A stretch of 64,000 nt of DNA from Streptomyces olivaceoviridis. Its GTDB lineage: Bacteria > Actinomycetota > Actinomycetes > Streptomycetales > Streptomycetaceae. The notes below the pieces were generated by a model, which saw nothing but the letters and a program-made list of their open reading frames with translations, was not told the DNA's origin and searched no databases. Position numbers and translations under genes: made by a program. Location: contig NZ_BMUI01000010.1 of assembly GCF_014650115.1 (NCBI RefSeq), positions 186,001-250,000 on the forward strand, in the 5' to 3' direction. Below are positions 58,201-64,000 of the stretch, one piece after another (the first letter of the stretch is position 1; each line of letters opens with the position of its first letter).

Positions 58201-61200
58201 GACCGGCCGGGACCGGGTGGCGGTGACCCTGGAGGGCCACGGCCGCGAGGAACTGTTCGAGGACGTCGACCTCGCGCGCACCGTCGGCTGGTTCACCGCG
58301 ATGTACCCGGTCGCCCTGGACGTGCCCCGGGACGCCGGCACCGGCACCGCGCTGAAGACCGTCAAGGAGAACCTGCGGGCCGTACCGCACGGCGGACTCG
58401 GCTACGGCGCCCTGCGCTTCCTCCACCCCACGGCCGGCCCCGGGCTGCCCGCCCTGCCGCCGGTCTGCTTCAACTACCTGGGCCGGCAGGACGGCACGCC
58501 CGCCCCCGGCGGTCTGCTGCACGCGCCCCACGGCGGCCTCACCGGCGGCATGGACCGCTCGGCGGACCGGCCGTACCTCCTCGACGTCCTCGGCCGGGTC
58601 GCCGACGACAGGCTGGAGTTCACCTGGTCGTACTCCCGCGAGGTGCACCGCCGGGAGACCGTCGCCCGGCTGGCGGCCGAACTGGCCGAAGAACTCCGCG
58701 CGATCGTCCGCCACTGCGCCGAAGGCGGTGCCGGCGGCCGTACCCCCTCCGACTTCCCGCTCGCACCGCTGGACCAGACGGCCGTCGACCGGCTCGTCGG
58801 CAGCGGAGCGGACGTCACGGACGTGTATCCGCTCACGCCCACCCAGACCGGGATGGTGATGCACGGCCTCGACGACGCCGAACACGGCCTGTACGTCGAG
58901 CAGATCACCTTCGTGGCGGACGGCGCGCGCGACCCGGGCACCCTGGCCGCGGCCTGGCGGCACGTCGTCGACCGCACCCCCGTACTGCGTACGTCCGTCG
59001 CCCTGCACGGCGTCCCCGTGCCGCTCCAGGTCGTCCACCGCAGCGCGCACCCGCCGGTCACCGAACTCGACTGGAGCGGAGTGCCGGCGGACCGGTGGGA
59101 CGCGGAGCTGGAGCGCCTGCTCGCCGACGAGCGGGCCCGGGGCGTCGCCCTGGACCGGGCCCCGCTGCTGCGGCTCGCCCTGGTCCGCCTCGGCCCCGAC
59201 GCGGTGCGCGTGGTGTGGACCTTCCACCACGTCCTGCTGGACGGCTGGAGCGTCTTCCACGTCCTGTCCGACGTCATGAACGCGCACGCCGCCCTCACCC
59301 GGGGCGAGCCGCCCCGGCTGCCCGAGCGCAGGCCGTTCGCGGACTACGCCGGCTGGCTGGCCGCCCGCGACACCGCGGCGGCGGAGGACCACTGGCGCGC
59401 CGTCCTGGCCGGCTTCGGCACGCCGACCCCGCTGCCCTACGACCGCAGGCCCGCGCCGGGCACCACGGCCCGCTCCGGCACCTGGCTGTCGCGGCGGCTC
59501 GACGCCGAACGGACGGGGCTGCTCCAGGAGTTCGCCCGCCGGCAGCGGCTCACCCTCAACACCGTGGTGCAGGGCGCCTGGGCGCTGCTGCTGGCCCGGT
59601 GGAGCGGGGAACGGGAGGTGTGCTTCGGCACGACCGTCTCCGGACGGCCCGCCGATCTGCCGGGCGCCGACGGCATCACCGGCCTGTTCATCACCACGCT
59701 GCCCGCCCGGACCGCCGTCGACGGCGCCGCCGACGGCGCCGGCTGGCTGCGCGCGGTGCAGGAGGCGCGGGCCGAGGACCGCCGCCACGACCACCTGCCC
59801 CTGAACGCGCTGCACCCCTTCAGCGAACTGCCGCCCGGGACCGCGCTCTTCGACAGCCTGGTGGTCTTCGAGAACTACCCGGTCGGCGACGCGACCGCCG
59901 GCGCGCACGGGCTCGCCCTGCGGGACCTGGACGCCCGGGAGGCCACCAACTACCCGCTCACCGTGGTCGTCTCGCCCGGCGACCGGCTCGCCGTCGAACT
60001 CGGCTACGACCCCCGGTACTTCGACACCGCCACCGCCGAGTCCCTGGCCGGACAGCTGCTGCACACCCTGCGCGCCCTGGCCACCTCGGACGGCGCCGCC
60101 CACCTGGACGACATCGACGTACTGCCGCCCGAGCAGCGCGACCGGCTGCTGCGCGGCCCGGCCCGCCCGGCGCTCGCCCCGGTGCCCGCCGCCACCCTGC
60201 CCGCGCTCGTGGAAGCCGCCGTCGACCGGTGGCCCACCGCGCCCGCGCTCGACGCGCCGGGCACGCTCCTGACGTTCGCGGAGGCCGAGGCGCGGGCCAA
60301 CCGGCTCGCCCACCGGCTCATCGCCCGGGGCGCCGGCCCCGGCGACCTCGTCGCGCTGCTGCTGCCCCGCTCGGCGGACATGGTGCTGGCACAGCTCGCG
60401 GTGGCCAAGGCGGGCGCCGCGTTCCTGCCCGTCGACCCCGCCTACCCCGAGGAGCGGATCGCCCTGATGCTGCGCGACGCGGCACCCGCCCTCACCCTCG
60501 ACGCCAAGGAGGTCGAGGACCTGCTCGCCGCCCCGCCGGACGACGTGCCCGGACACCGGCCCGGCGACGCCGACCGGACCCGCCCGCTCGACCTGGACGA
60601 CCCGGCCTACGTCATCTACACCTCCGGTTCCACCGGCACCCCCAAGGGCGTCGTCGTCACCCACCGCGGGCTCGCCGCGTTCTCCGCCGCCGAGGCCGCC
60701 CACTACCAGGTCACGGCGGGGGACCGGGTCCTGGCCTTCGCCACGCCCAGCTTCGACGCCTCCGTGCTGGAGCTGTGCATGTCCCTGCCGCACGGCGCCC
60801 GGCTCGTCGTACCCCCGCCCGGGCCGCTGCTCGGCGCCCAGCTGGCCGACGTCCTGCGGGCCGGGCGCGTCACACACACCCTGCTGCCGCCGGCCGCGCT
60901 CGCCACCCTGCCCGCCGAGACGCCCGGCACCCTGCCCGACCTGAAGACGCTGATCGTCGGCGCCGACGCGTGCGGGGCCGAACTCGTCGCCCGCTGGGCC
61001 CCGCACCACCGCATGGTCAACTCCTACGGCCCCACCGAGGCCACCGTCGTCGCCACCTGGTCCGCGCCGCTGGAAGCGGACGGAGCGGCACCGCCCATCG
61101 GCCGCCCGCTGCCCGCCACCCGCGCCCACGTCCTCGACGCCCGGCTGCGGCCCGTCCCCGACGGCGTCACCGGTGAACTCTGGCTGTCCGGCCCCGGGCT

Positions 61201-62011
61201 GGCCCGCGGCTACCTCGGCCGCCCCGGGCTGACCGCCGACCGGTTCCGCGCCGACCCGTTCGGGCCGCCCGGCACCCGTATGTACCGCACCGGCGACCTC
61301 GTGCGCCGTGACAGCGCGGGCGAACTGCACTACCTGGGCCGCACCGACCACCAAGTGAAGCTGCGCGGCCACCGCATCGAGGCGGGCGAGGTCGAGGCGA
61401 CCCTGGTGCGCCATCCGGGCGTACTGGACGCCGTGGTGACCGTACGCGAGGACGAACCGGGCCTGCCCCGGCTGGTCGCCCACCTGCTCAAGGCCCCGGG
61501 CGCCGAACCGCCCACCGCCGGGGCGCTGCGTGAGCTGGCCGCCCGCTCCCTGCCCGCCCACATGGTGCCCTCGGCGTTCGTGGTGCTGGACCGCTTCCCG
61601 CTCACCGAGAACGGCAAGACCGACCGGGCCGCCCTGCCCGCCCCGGCACCGGCCGAGGAGCGGGCACGGTCCGAGTACGTCGCGCCCCGCACACCCACCG
61701 AGGAGGCGCTCGCGGCCCTCTGGGAGGAGACCCTGGGGACGACTGTGGGCGCCGAGGACGACTGGTTCCTGCTCGGCGGCGACTCCCTGCGCGCCCTGCT
61801 CATCGCCTCCCGCGCCAACGACACGTTCGGCGTCACGCTCACGCCCCGCGACGTCCTGGTCTCCCGCACCGTCGCCGCCCTGGCGGACCTCGTGGAGGAA
61901 CAGGTGCTGAGTGAGCTGGAGGGCGCCGCGTACGGCGACGACCCCGCGAACCGCTCCTACGAAGCCGACGCCGAAGACGCCGCTGCCGGCGGCCACGACC
62001 ACGAACGGTGA
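43271..62011 (+). CDS. Five-module nonribosomal peptide synthetase
   Basis: 6,246 residues. Domain order: A-T, C-A-T-E, C-A-T-E, C-A-T-E, C-A-T. It starts directly with an adenylation domain after about 34 residues, so it begins the peptide, and it has no thioesterase or reductase at the end. Phosphopantetheine serines are at 572, 1627, 3156, 4667 and 6172. Modules 2-4 end in epimerisation domains, so residues 2-4 should be D; the C domains after them carry the YPLTPTQ/HHxLLDGWS features of D-L condensing domains, while the module 2 C domain is of the L-L kind. The C-terminal 35 residues are acidic and may dock with the next NRPS, whose start is 13 bases after this stop. AAAGGA lies eight bases before the ATG. 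Confidence 0.97.
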   Translation: MTDLHDKPAPASSLPPQAGPAAGASRSAAVPARPTLGELFTAWVARTPDAPALTDGRRTWSYRELAARADRLAVHLTRRGAGPDQIVALVLPRSMELIAAELAVTRAGAAFLPVDPAYPAERRALMLADAAPAVTLDDPRQVRALLDTDDGPGHTADADAPVDAEHAAYVIYTSGSTGTPKGVTVTHRGIGGFTAAAAERYAVGPGDRVLQFSSPSFDASVLELCASVLSGATLVVPPHGPWLGDELAAVLDEHRITHALIPPAALATLPDPAQGTARRLRTLIVGAEACPASLVDLWAPGRRMINSYGPTEATIVATWTGPLTAGRGTPTIGGALPHTRVYVLDAARRPVPAGADGELFIGGDAVARGYLGRPGLTAARFVADPFGPPGARLYRTGDRARWTADGELEFLGRLDRQVKIRGFRVEPGEIEAALRHAGAGSVGEAVVVVREDEPGHQRLVGYVTPAGQGSGDPTAPADPPHPLDPAALRSAVAAALPAHMVPSAVVVLDRMPLTPQHKIDRRALPAPERTVAQGHVAPRSADERALARIWAEVLGVDTVGVTDDFFDLGGESILAARALARIRDELGVRLTVRDVFTARTVAALAPLLGDPSAAAPPEPIPPAPRDGALPLSSAQRRLWYLDDLTEGGTEYNTGVSLRLRGPLDPDALRRSLHRLAARHASLRTTFTTADGQGAQRVAPEPDLPLRTADLTGVPDARRPDAAEALLTEELGRPFDLAAGPLTRALLVRLGAEDHLLLLAQHHIVTDGWSVGILTRELAALYHAETTGEPDGLARSAVQYPDFAVWERRQRATEADAADLAYWRRHLAGTQQLELPTDRPRPAVRTTAGAAHRHPLPEELVTRLRQLAAGRGTTLFTLFAGACALLFSRCSGQRDVAFGTVTTGRGRRDLEDVPGFFANTVVLRGEVDERATVDRFVESVRTTVLDAFAHDGVPFDRVVEELAPPRDPSRTPLVQALVVQQTALSVPPRSGGLRLAEHPLPRPAARFDLVLEFSPEQDGGCVLTAEFNTDLFDATTVARLTTHLHRLLEGMADGPGRTLAELPMLSAGEQRTLVDSWNPPARRSRDTRHGTLPDLFRAQAARTPGRTAVICGPDRLDYAEVARRANRLARQLLARGAGPETLVALCLPRTADLVPVLWAVLASGAGYLPVDPGYPAERVRLMLDDARPALVLATRETAAALPADRAPLLLEDCADPAVPDTDVTDADRPRPLLPDHPAYVIYTSGSTGRPKGVVVTHRTVAALAAWTKERFGAAGLDHVIASTSLNFDVSVFELLCPLTAGGSVEVVPDLPALADGTGPRRAGLLSGVPSVVSRLIAGGTAPVAAGTVVLAGEALPEQTLRDLRAALPGCRVANVYGPTEATVYATAWFAGDRLPEQAPPIGGPVALTRAYVLDGSLRPQPVGVTGELYLGGGGLARGYLHRPGLTAARFVADPFGAPGERMYRTGDLVRRRADGALEYVGRIDQQVKVRGFRIELGEVEEALRRCAGVAEAAATVTTDADGHRRLAGYVVPAAGQRVEPEAVRRELGRTLPASMVPSAVVVLDALPLNPNGKLDRARLPDPGPAVRAVRHVEPRTPTERALAAIWAGVLRVERVGVDDNFFELGGDSILSIQVVARARQEGLSLTSRDVYRHQTVAALARCADAARGPREAAPAPEAATGPAPLTPIQHWLFDAVAERAGHYAQALSVRVPDDLDPAALEEALNDLVAHHDALRSRFVTDDSAPGVRWHIEERAPRLRLAHHTGPDTDTPHFGPFDLARGPLLRAVLHADGTGRPRVLHLAVHHLVVDGVSWRVLLEDLDRAYRARRAGDDGAAALPAKSSALREWARRLAAHAADGGFDDEREYWTRAVPATDPVVPATDRDGDAAQRADTYAAQRAVTVRLSPEDTSALLRTLPDTYRTQANDVLLSALGRALCAWSGRDRVVVDVEGHGREELFPELDISRTVGWFTTRYPVALAVPEDAGWDTVLKRVKEQLRAVPRHGLGHDALRHLADPGAAPHTPEAQVSFNYLGRMGLPENPDGLYQGTVRPLELDADPAAERPHALEVVGQLDGDSLEFTWFYTDRLHREDTVADLAGRFADALADLARHAARPGAAGRTPSDFPLARLDQAAVDRITGPDPAAVTDVYPLTPTQAGMLFHGLSQDDRGVYFQQLTFVLDGVPDPRALAAAWQHVTDRTEVLRAGVVWQDVPEPLLVVRRHATVPVTHLDWRDLTDGERRARLDDVLARDRADGIDLGRAPLQRLLLARLSATEVRVVWSFHHLLLDGWSLFQVLSDVFADHAGGDPGSLPDRPPHRDYVDWLRRRDPDAAERHWQRRLSGLTEPTPLPYDREPREAHRAESTHAVRATLSPAAGRALEELARTSGLTLNTLVQGAWALLLARQAGRNEVVFGTTVSGRPPELPGAEAMTGLFITTLPTRVTVPDHGTLLDWLRALQYDQSEDRRFDHLPLTRMRAFTGLPERVGLFDSIVVFENYPVDDDLAAAHGLRLSGLEGIETTNYPLSLTAYPGTGLTLRLGYDPELFDAGTAERMAEYLTVLLAGMPAHSARPPARLPLLTPEGREQVLRAWNDTATELPDTTVADLFAAQVRRTPDAVALEAGAERVTYRELDARAERLAARLAGLGVRPERPVGVLLDRCVELIVTQLALVRSGGVYVPLDGRAPVERLRRTLTEAGADLLLTDAGWERTAREVLPGDDVVRVDDTADGDAPTGPARSGTDGFAAPGRSGTDGPAAPAVHPDNVQYLMFTSGSTGTPKGVAVRQRDVVAFALDRAFAGHDRVLVHSPHAFDAATYEVWVPLLRGGTAVLAPPADLDTALVRRAVTEQGVTCLWLTAGLFRLLAQEDPGCLRGAREVWTGGEAVPGAVVRRVLDACPGLTVVDGYGPTETTTFATRRAFRSGDPLSAVLPIGRPLDNTRVYVLDAALQPQPPGVPGELYVAGAGLARGYAGRPGATAARYVADPFGPPGTRMYRTGDIVRWSADGELHFVGRADDQIKIRGFRVEPAEIEARLTTHPGVAEAVVSLYEDAGRKRLAAHLVPAEGAEVPTAAELRAHLAGGLPDYMLPAAFVTVAELPLTANGKVDRRRLPAPDWSAGGERAHRAARTETERVLAAIWAELLGLEQVGVDDNFFMLGGDSILSIQVVSRARAAGLTLTPRDLFRHPTVAELAAVGGGAGPAVAGTGPVAGPVDLTPIQHWFLDPRPAHPDFFNQSVVIETAGPVDEDALRRALTALWTHHDALRARFVPDGDAGLARDGDAWRQDVAAADGPVPDLLQVHDARAEELVTAAAHAGLRLDTGPLFTARLFTADGPRPARLLLIAHHLVVDGVSWRILLEDLETAYRQAVSGQPVRLPARTTSAREWARRLRDHADTFAAGRAHWAKAARACADPLPVDGDGGTTTAGTREVTVRLDRDSTDGLLRRVPGVYRTRVDDVLLTALGRVLADWTGRDTVAVGLEGHGREDQLFEDVDLSRTVGWFTSLHPVALTVPAGDWGTALKSVKEQLRAVPDRGLGYGVLRHLARDASLTGTPAPGVSFNYLGRFDWSAEGGTLIGAVPGGLGGAEAPGTERPHLLDVVARVEDDRLEIAWHYSAGRHREETVTALAEGMLRALTGIVAHCARPDAGGRTPSDFPLARLDQAAVDRIAGDGRDVADIYPLTPMQAGMLFHSLLDPAGRTYVNQVQLVLSGVTDPYALAEAWQHTADANPVLRTRLVWQETPEPLQVVRHRATVPVTHLDWSGRSADREARELDRLLAEDRRAGIDLGTAPLMRLTLIRLAPDRVRLLWTFHHVLLDGWSAAQVFDEVCERYAALTSGRRPRVPERRPFADHLRRLAGRDTDQAERYWREALAGFQAPTELPRDRRPAEAHRASSSGSVRTTLAPDVSARLRDTAQRAGLTLNTVLQGAWALLLSRYGGGEDVVFGTTVSGRPADLPGVTTMVGLFINTLPTRARVDGRRPLLDWLRDLQAAQSEARRHDSVSLAQVQSWSEVPGGTGLFDSIVVFENYPFDEGALARHGLTMEQERDLEPTNYPLSVVVAPGDTLAVHLDYDPAVFDAATVEGLGESLRTLLTGMATDPDRRLADLPLLDPVAGRALVDRFGGRVAEAPRDTLPEAFRRQAERTPDAPAVRHGDTCLTYRELDALSNRLARLLIAAGAGPERFVALCLPRTADLVVALLAVLKSGAAYLPVDPQYPAERVAFLFEDVRPDAVITATQTAGRLPEGRFTRILLDEDPDAGVPDTPVADGERRGPLLPGHPAYVIHTSGSTGRPKGVLVSHGSVLALTDWAAAEFTGRGLAHVVASTSLNFDVSVFEIFSPLLSGGCVEVVRDLLALAERPGPWRAGLLSAVPSALDRLLAEDAVRISADTVVLAGEGLPARTVRRVRDAVPGSRVRNIYGPTEATVYATAFTCDPADPDRDPPIGRPLGGARAYVLDGRMRPVPIGAPGELFLAGTGVARGYLRRPGLTASRFLPDPFGPPGSRMYRTGDLVRWTADGDLVYLGRGDDQVKVRGFRIELGEVEAALARHPAVAAAAARVVEDAGHRRLVGYAVPREAVLPDPAELRAFLARGLPDHLVPALVVPLERLPLGATGKLDRRALPAPRWAATATGEAGRPPRTEAERVLAGIWSEVLGVPEVGADDNYFTLGGDSVLGIRIVSAARRAGLALTPRHLFSHQTLAELAAVAERSPHGEGPGAATPVAEQGPVTGDAPLTPVQHWLLDTLTGDPAHFGQTVAYELATDPDEDLLRAALAAVLAHHDALRLRFEPGGDGRWRQYGSAPGDQAPHLEVHRGTPPHEVADALGAGFDLAGGPLLRAALCRPDGGGRPVLLLAAHHLVVDAVSWRLILEDLDLAHRALRAGERPALGAKSTSFRDWARRLAAHTEAGGFDAELAHWQGLDTGTVLPADHPGGANTVADEESVTAGLDAEETRRLLQDVPDVYRTRVNDVLLCALGRVLARWTGRDRVAVTLEGHGREELFEDVDLARTVGWFTAMYPVALDVPRDAGTGTALKTVKENLRAVPHGGLGYGALRFLHPTAGPGLPALPPVCFNYLGRQDGTPAPGGLLHAPHGGLTGGMDRSADRPYLLDVLGRVADDRLEFTWSYSREVHRRETVARLAAELAEELRAIVRHCAEGGAGGRTPSDFPLAPLDQTAVDRLVGSGADVTDVYPLTPTQTGMVMHGLDDAEHGLYVEQITFVADGARDPGTLAAAWRHVVDRTPVLRTSVALHGVPVPLQVVHRSAHPPVTELDWSGVPADRWDAELERLLADERARGVALDRAPLLRLALVRLGPDAVRVVWTFHHVLLDGWSVFHVLSDVMNAHAALTRGEPPRLPERRPFADYAGWLAARDTAAAEDHWRAVLAGFGTPTPLPYDRRPAPGTTARSGTWLSRRLDAERTGLLQEFARRQRLTLNTVVQGAWALLLARWSGEREVCFGTTVSGRPADLPGADGITGLFITTLPARTAVDGAADGAGWLRAVQEARAEDRRHDHLPLNALHPFSELPPGTALFDSLVVFENYPVGDATAGAHGLALRDLDAREATNYPLTVVVSPGDRLAVELGYDPRYFDTATAESLAGQLLHTLRALATSDGAAHLDDIDVLPPEQRDRLLRGPARPALAPVPAATLPALVEAAVDRWPTAPALDAPGTLLTFAEAEARANRLAHRLIARGAGPGDLVALLLPRSADMVLAQLAVAKAGAAFLPVDPAYPEERIALMLRDAAPALTLDAKEVEDLLAAPPDDVPGHRPGDADRTRPLDLDDPAYVIYTSGSTGTPKGVVVTHRGLAAFSAAEAAHYQVTAGDRVLAFATPSFDASVLELCMSLPHGARLVVPPPGPLLGAQLADVLRAGRVTHTLLPPAALATLPAETPGTLPDLKTLIVGADACGAELVARWAPHHRMVNSYGPTEATVVATWSAPLEADGAAPPIGRPLPATRAHVLDARLRPVPDGVTGELWLSGPGLARGYLGRPGLTADRFRADPFGPPGTRMYRTGDLVRRDSAGELHYLGRTDHQVKLRGHRIEAGEVEATLVRHPGVLDAVVTVREDEPGLPRLVAHLLKAPGAEPPTAGALRELAARSLPAHMVPSAFVVLDRFPLTENGKTDRAALPAPAPAEERARSEYVAPRTPTEEALAALWEETLGTTVGAEDDWFLLGGDSLRALLIASRANDTFGVTLTPRDVLVSRTVAALADLVEEQVLSELEGAAYGDDPANRSYEADAEDAAAGGHDHER
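43373..45100 (+). other. NRPS module 1: A-T (initiation)
   Basis: The A domain has [29 protein letters not shown] and YRTGD motifs. The specificity residues (GrsA 235-331) read D-A-L-L-I-G-S-I-V. I cannot assign the amino acid; the pocket is hydrophobic. The A10 motif is QHKIDR where NGKVDR is usual, but the catalytic Lys is kept. The carrier serine is in LGGES. No C domain precedes it. Confidence 0.9.
45150..49680 (+). other. NRPS module 2: C-A-T-E
   Basis: The C domain has HHIVTDG (His761-762). The A domain code reads D-V-F-S-V-A-V-V-Y, amino acid not assigned. The carrier is [10 protein letters not shown], the type found before E domains. The E domain shows HHLVVDG (His1803-1804), EGHGRE, TVGWFT and FNYLGR. 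The product residue should be D. Confidence 0.9.
49690..54260 (+). other. NRPS module 3: C-A-T-E, predicted D-Val
   Basis: The C domain begins [12 protein letters not shown] and has HHLLLDGWS. The A domain code reads D-A-Y-W-W-G-G-T-F, a published Val code. Between motifs A2 and A3 there is an extra Pro/Gly segment with two copies of RSGTDG (near 51475-51530). A full E domain follows the carrier (EGHGRE, TVGWFT, FNYLGR). Confidence 0.9.
54270..58800 (+). other. NRPS module 4: C-A-T-E, close copy of module 2 in specificity
   Basis: The C domain has [10 protein letters not shown] and HHVLLDGWS. The A domain code reads D-V-F-S-V-A-I-V-Y, one residue different from module 2. The carrier is [10 protein letters not shown]. 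In the E domain the core motif is HHLVVDA (4851-4857), with Ala instead of Gly; EGHGRE and TVGWFT are intact, so activity is probable but not certain. Confidence 0.88.
58810..61900 (+). other. NRPS module 5: C-A-T, close copy of module 1 in specificity
   Basis: The C domain has [14 protein letters not shown] and HHVLLDGWS, the D-L type expected after an E domain. The A domain code reads D-A-L-L-I-G-S-V-V, one residue different from module 1. The carrier is [10 protein letters not shown]. No E or thioesterase domain follows; an acidic 35-residue tail ends the protein. Confidence 0.9.
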
Positions 62012-62024
62012 GGATCCGACGACC

Positions 62025-64000
62025 ATGACGTCTTCGACCCCTTCGAACCCCTCCGGCTCCGCGCGGCCCTCCAGGCGGGACCGTGCCGAGGCGCTGCCCG
62101 AGGAGCTGCGGGAGGCGCTGCGGCGGCGGCTCGCCGGACGGGCCGGCGGCGCGGCCCCGGCCGCCCGGCAGGGCATCCCGCGCGCCGACCGGGACCGCCC
62201 GCTGCCGCTGTCGTCCGCGCAGCAGCGGCTGTGGTTCCTGGACCGGCTGCGCCCCGGCGACGCCCGCTACAACAGCGCGGTCGCCGTCCGGCTCACCGGC
62301 GCGCTGGACCACACGGCGCTCGGCGAGGCGCTCGCCGTCGTCGTCGCCCGGCACGAGGCCCTGCGCACCACGTTCGAGGAGACCGACGGCCGGCCGGCGC
62401 AGCGCGTCCGTCCGGCGGGGCCGGTGCCGCTGCCGGTCCAGGACGCCGGCGACCTGGACGCGGACCTGCTCGCGGAATACTCCCGCCCCTTCGACCTGCG
62501 GCACGGGCCGCTGCTGCGCGCCCTGCTGCTGCGCGAGGCGGCGACCTCGCACGTCCTGCTGCTGACGGCCCATCACATCGTCACGGACGGCTGGTCGATG
62601 GGCGTGGTCCTGGACGAGCTGTGCACCGCCTACGACGCCCTCGCGCGGGGTGCCCGACCGGACCTGCCCCCGGTGGCCACGCAGTACCCGGACTTCGCGG
62701 TGTGGCAGCGCGAACAGCTCTCCGGGCCCCGCCTCGAACGCCATCTCGCCCACTGGAAGCAGCGGTTGGCGGGTGCGGCGGCACCCGAGCTGCCCCTGGA
62801 CCGGCCCCGGCGGGGCGAGGAGGCGGGCGCGGGCGCCGTCCACACGTTCACCGTCCCCGCCCCCCTCACCGCGCGGCTGCGCGACCTCGGCAGAGAACAG
62901 CACAGCACCCTCCACACCGCCCTGGTCGCCGCCACCCAGGCCCTGCTGGCCCGCTGGTCCGGCCAGGACGACATCACGGTCGGCTCCCTCACCCCCGGCC
63001 GGTCCCGCACCGACCTCGAACGGACCGTCGGCTTCTTCGTGAACACCGTCGTCCTGCGCACCCCGGTGGACGCGTCCGGCTCCTTCCGCGACCTGCTCGC
63101 CACGACGGCCGGCACGGTCAACGACGCCTTCGCGCACGGCGACACGCCGTTCGAGCGGATCGTGGAGGCGGTCGGCGCACCCCGTGAGGCGGGCCGCAAC
63201 CCGCTGTTCGACGTGATGGTCCTGCTGCACCCCGACCCGCCCGCCGCGACCGCCCCGCACGGCCTCGCCACCACCCCGGTCACCGTGCCCCGGCAGGCGG
63301 CCACCTTCGACCTGAGCATCGAGTTCGTGCCGGACGGCGCGGGCCTGACCGGTCTGCTGGAGTACCGCACCGACCTGTTCGACCCGGCCACGGCCGAACG
63401 GCTCGCCGGCCAGCTGCTGCGCCTGCTGGAGGGCGCGGCCGAGGCACCGGACCGCCCGCTGGGCAGCCTGCCCCTGATGTCCGGGGACGAGATACGGCGT
63501 GTCGTCCACGACTGGAGCGCCGGCCCGCACCACCCCGTGGACGACCTCACCCACCCGGAGCTCTTCGAGCGCCGCGCGGCCCGCACCCCCGACGCCCTCG
63601 CCCTCGTCGCGGGCGGCGAACGGCTGGACTACGCCACCCTCAACGCCCGCGCCAACCGGCTCGCCCACCACCTCATCGCGCTCGGCGCCGGCCCCGAACG
63701 GCTGGTCGCGCTGCGCCTGCCGCGCACCGCCGACATGATCACCGCGATCCTCGCCGTCTGGAAGTCCGGCGCCGGCTACCTGCCGCTGGACCCGGCCCTG
63801 CCCGAGGAGCGCGTCCGGTACCTGCTGGACGACACCCACCCGGCCCTGGTCCTGGACGAGACCGCCCTGCGCGCCGTACCCGCGGGCCTCCCCGACACCG
63901 ACCCCACCGACGGCGACCGGCGCGCCCCGCTGGACCCCGGTCACCTCGCGTACGTCATCCACACCTCCGGCTCCACCGGCCGCCCCAAGGGCGTCGCCGT
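62025..64000 (+). CDS. Second NRPS, N-terminal part (C then A), cut by the window end
   Basis: Open from ATG 62025 to the window edge, at least 658 residues. The first 55 residues are basic and Ser/Pro/Arg-rich and may form the acceptor side of docking with the acidic tail of the upstream NRPS. A C domain of the L-L kind follows ([25 protein letters not shown] at 62571), consistent with module 5 lacking an E domain. An A domain starts at about 63550 and is cut just after motif A3 ([11 protein letters not shown]), before any specificity residue. The start is 13 bases after the first NRPS, with AGGA about ten bases upstream, so both belong to one operon. Confidence 0.95.
   Translation, partial: MTSSTPSNPSGSARPSRRDRAEALPEELREALRRRLAGRAGGAAPAARQGIPRADRDRPLPLSSAQQRLWFLDRLRPGDARYNSAVAVRLTGALDHTALGEALAVVVARHEALRTTFEETDGRPAQRVRPAGPVPLPVQDAGDLDADLLAEYSRPFDLRHGPLLRALLLREAATSHVLLLTAHHIVTDGWSMGVVLDELCTAYDALARGARPDLPPVATQYPDFAVWQREQLSGPRLERHLAHWKQRLAGAAAPELPLDRPRRGEEAGAGAVHTFTVPAPLTARLRDLGREQHSTLHTALVAATQALLARWSGQDDITVGSLTPGRSRTDLERTVGFFVNTVVLRTPVDASGSFRDLLATTAGTVNDAFAHGDTPFERIVEAVGAPREAGRNPLFDVMVLLHPDPPAATAPHGLATTPVTVPRQAATFDLSIEFVPDGAGLTGLLEYRTDLFDPATAERLAGQLLRLLEGAAEAPDRPLGSLPLMSGDEIRRVVHDWSAGPHHPVDDLTHPELFERRAARTPDALALVAGGERLDYATLNARANRLAHHLIALGAGPERLVALRLPRTADMITAILAVWKSGAGYLPLDPALPEERVRYLLDDTHPALVLDETALRAVPAGLPDTDPTDGDRRAPLDPGHLAYVIHTSGSTGRPKGVA

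Noticed and set aside
61640-62011. Search for a thioesterase or reductase domain at the NRPS C terminus
   Set aside because: Only the carrier domain and an acidic tail follow the last A domain; there is no GxSxG motif or Rossmann fold.
46307-62176. A 5,289-codon open frame antisense to the NRPS
   Set aside because: It mirrors the sense gene, has Arg/Gly/Val-rich composition without domains, and arises because high third-position G+C suppresses stop codons on the opposite strand.
1-64000. Search for tRNA, rRNA, insertion sequences and attachment sites
   Set aside because: No cloverleaf with a CCA-type end, no transposase or integrase motif and no target-site duplication was seen on reading; a tRNA scan would be needed to exclude a missed one.

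Overview
The window is chromosomal DNA of a Streptomyces or close relative. The G+C content is very high with strong third-position bias, GTG and TTG starts are common, and several genes are typical of the genus: a subtilisin-inhibitor (SSI) protein, a streptogrisin-type protease with a prodomain, two SpoIIE/PP2C phosphatases with PAS/GAF domains, a protein kinase beside an ECF sigma factor, and a giant NRPS. No rRNA, tRNA, CRISPR array, transposase or replication origin was seen.

Layout. Positions 1-8.1 kb hold an ArsB/SLC13-type permease, two lipoproteins (a deacetylase-fold protein and a DUF4232 protein), a membrane Ser/Thr kinase divergent from an ECF sigma factor, and a PAS-PAS-GAF-PP2C-HATPase regulator. 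Positions 8.3-18.1 kb hold a secreted GH2 glycosidase (frameshifted near its C terminus), an RHH/Fic-like toxin-antitoxin pair, a membrane protein with a ricin-type lectin domain, an NCS1 permease followed by an FMN-dependent 2-hydroxy-acid oxidase, and an SSI-family inhibitor with Lys at the predicted P1 site. Positions 18.3-22.8 kb hold a compact three-gene set (haem-oxygenase-like iron enzyme, HemK-like methyltransferase, CDGSH protein), a frameshifted flavodoxin-like reductase, a small acidic protein, and an MFS exporter behind two palindromic operators. Positions 23-27.9 kb look like an envelope/glycolipid neighbourhood (SDR, DMT transporter, NodB deacetylase, MGDG-synthase-like glycosyltransferase, YihY/BrkB protein).

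Positions 27.9-34.1 kb hold a complete dedicated peptide-export system on the minus strand: a 72-residue double-glycine-leader precursor with no cysteine, an HlyD-like adaptor, a C39 peptidase/ABC exporter and a second NHLM-type ABC protein. No modification enzyme is present, and a hairpin separates the precursor from the export genes. This is the best candidate for an undescribed system.

Positions 34.6-39 kb hold a hotdog thioesterase, a secreted S1 protease and a second PP2C regulator. After a 1.3 kb region with repeats and palindromes, a nonribosomal peptide cluster starts at about 40.3 kb: a P450, a stand-alone SxxK serine hydrolase with the two-domain plan of PBP-type (SurE-like) peptide cyclases, a 6,246-residue five-module NRPS (A-T / C-A-T-E / C-A-T-E / C-A-T-E / C-A-T), and the start of a second NRPS that runs off the window. 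The specificity codes read as a mirror (a-b-Val-b'-a'). No thioesterase domain is present in the visible assembly line, so the stand-alone hydrolase is the obvious release and cyclisation candidate.

Three short tandem-repeat arrays at 34.55, 36.58 and 39.94 kb each place a stop codon inside the first repeat unit; this is unusual and is reported as a finding.
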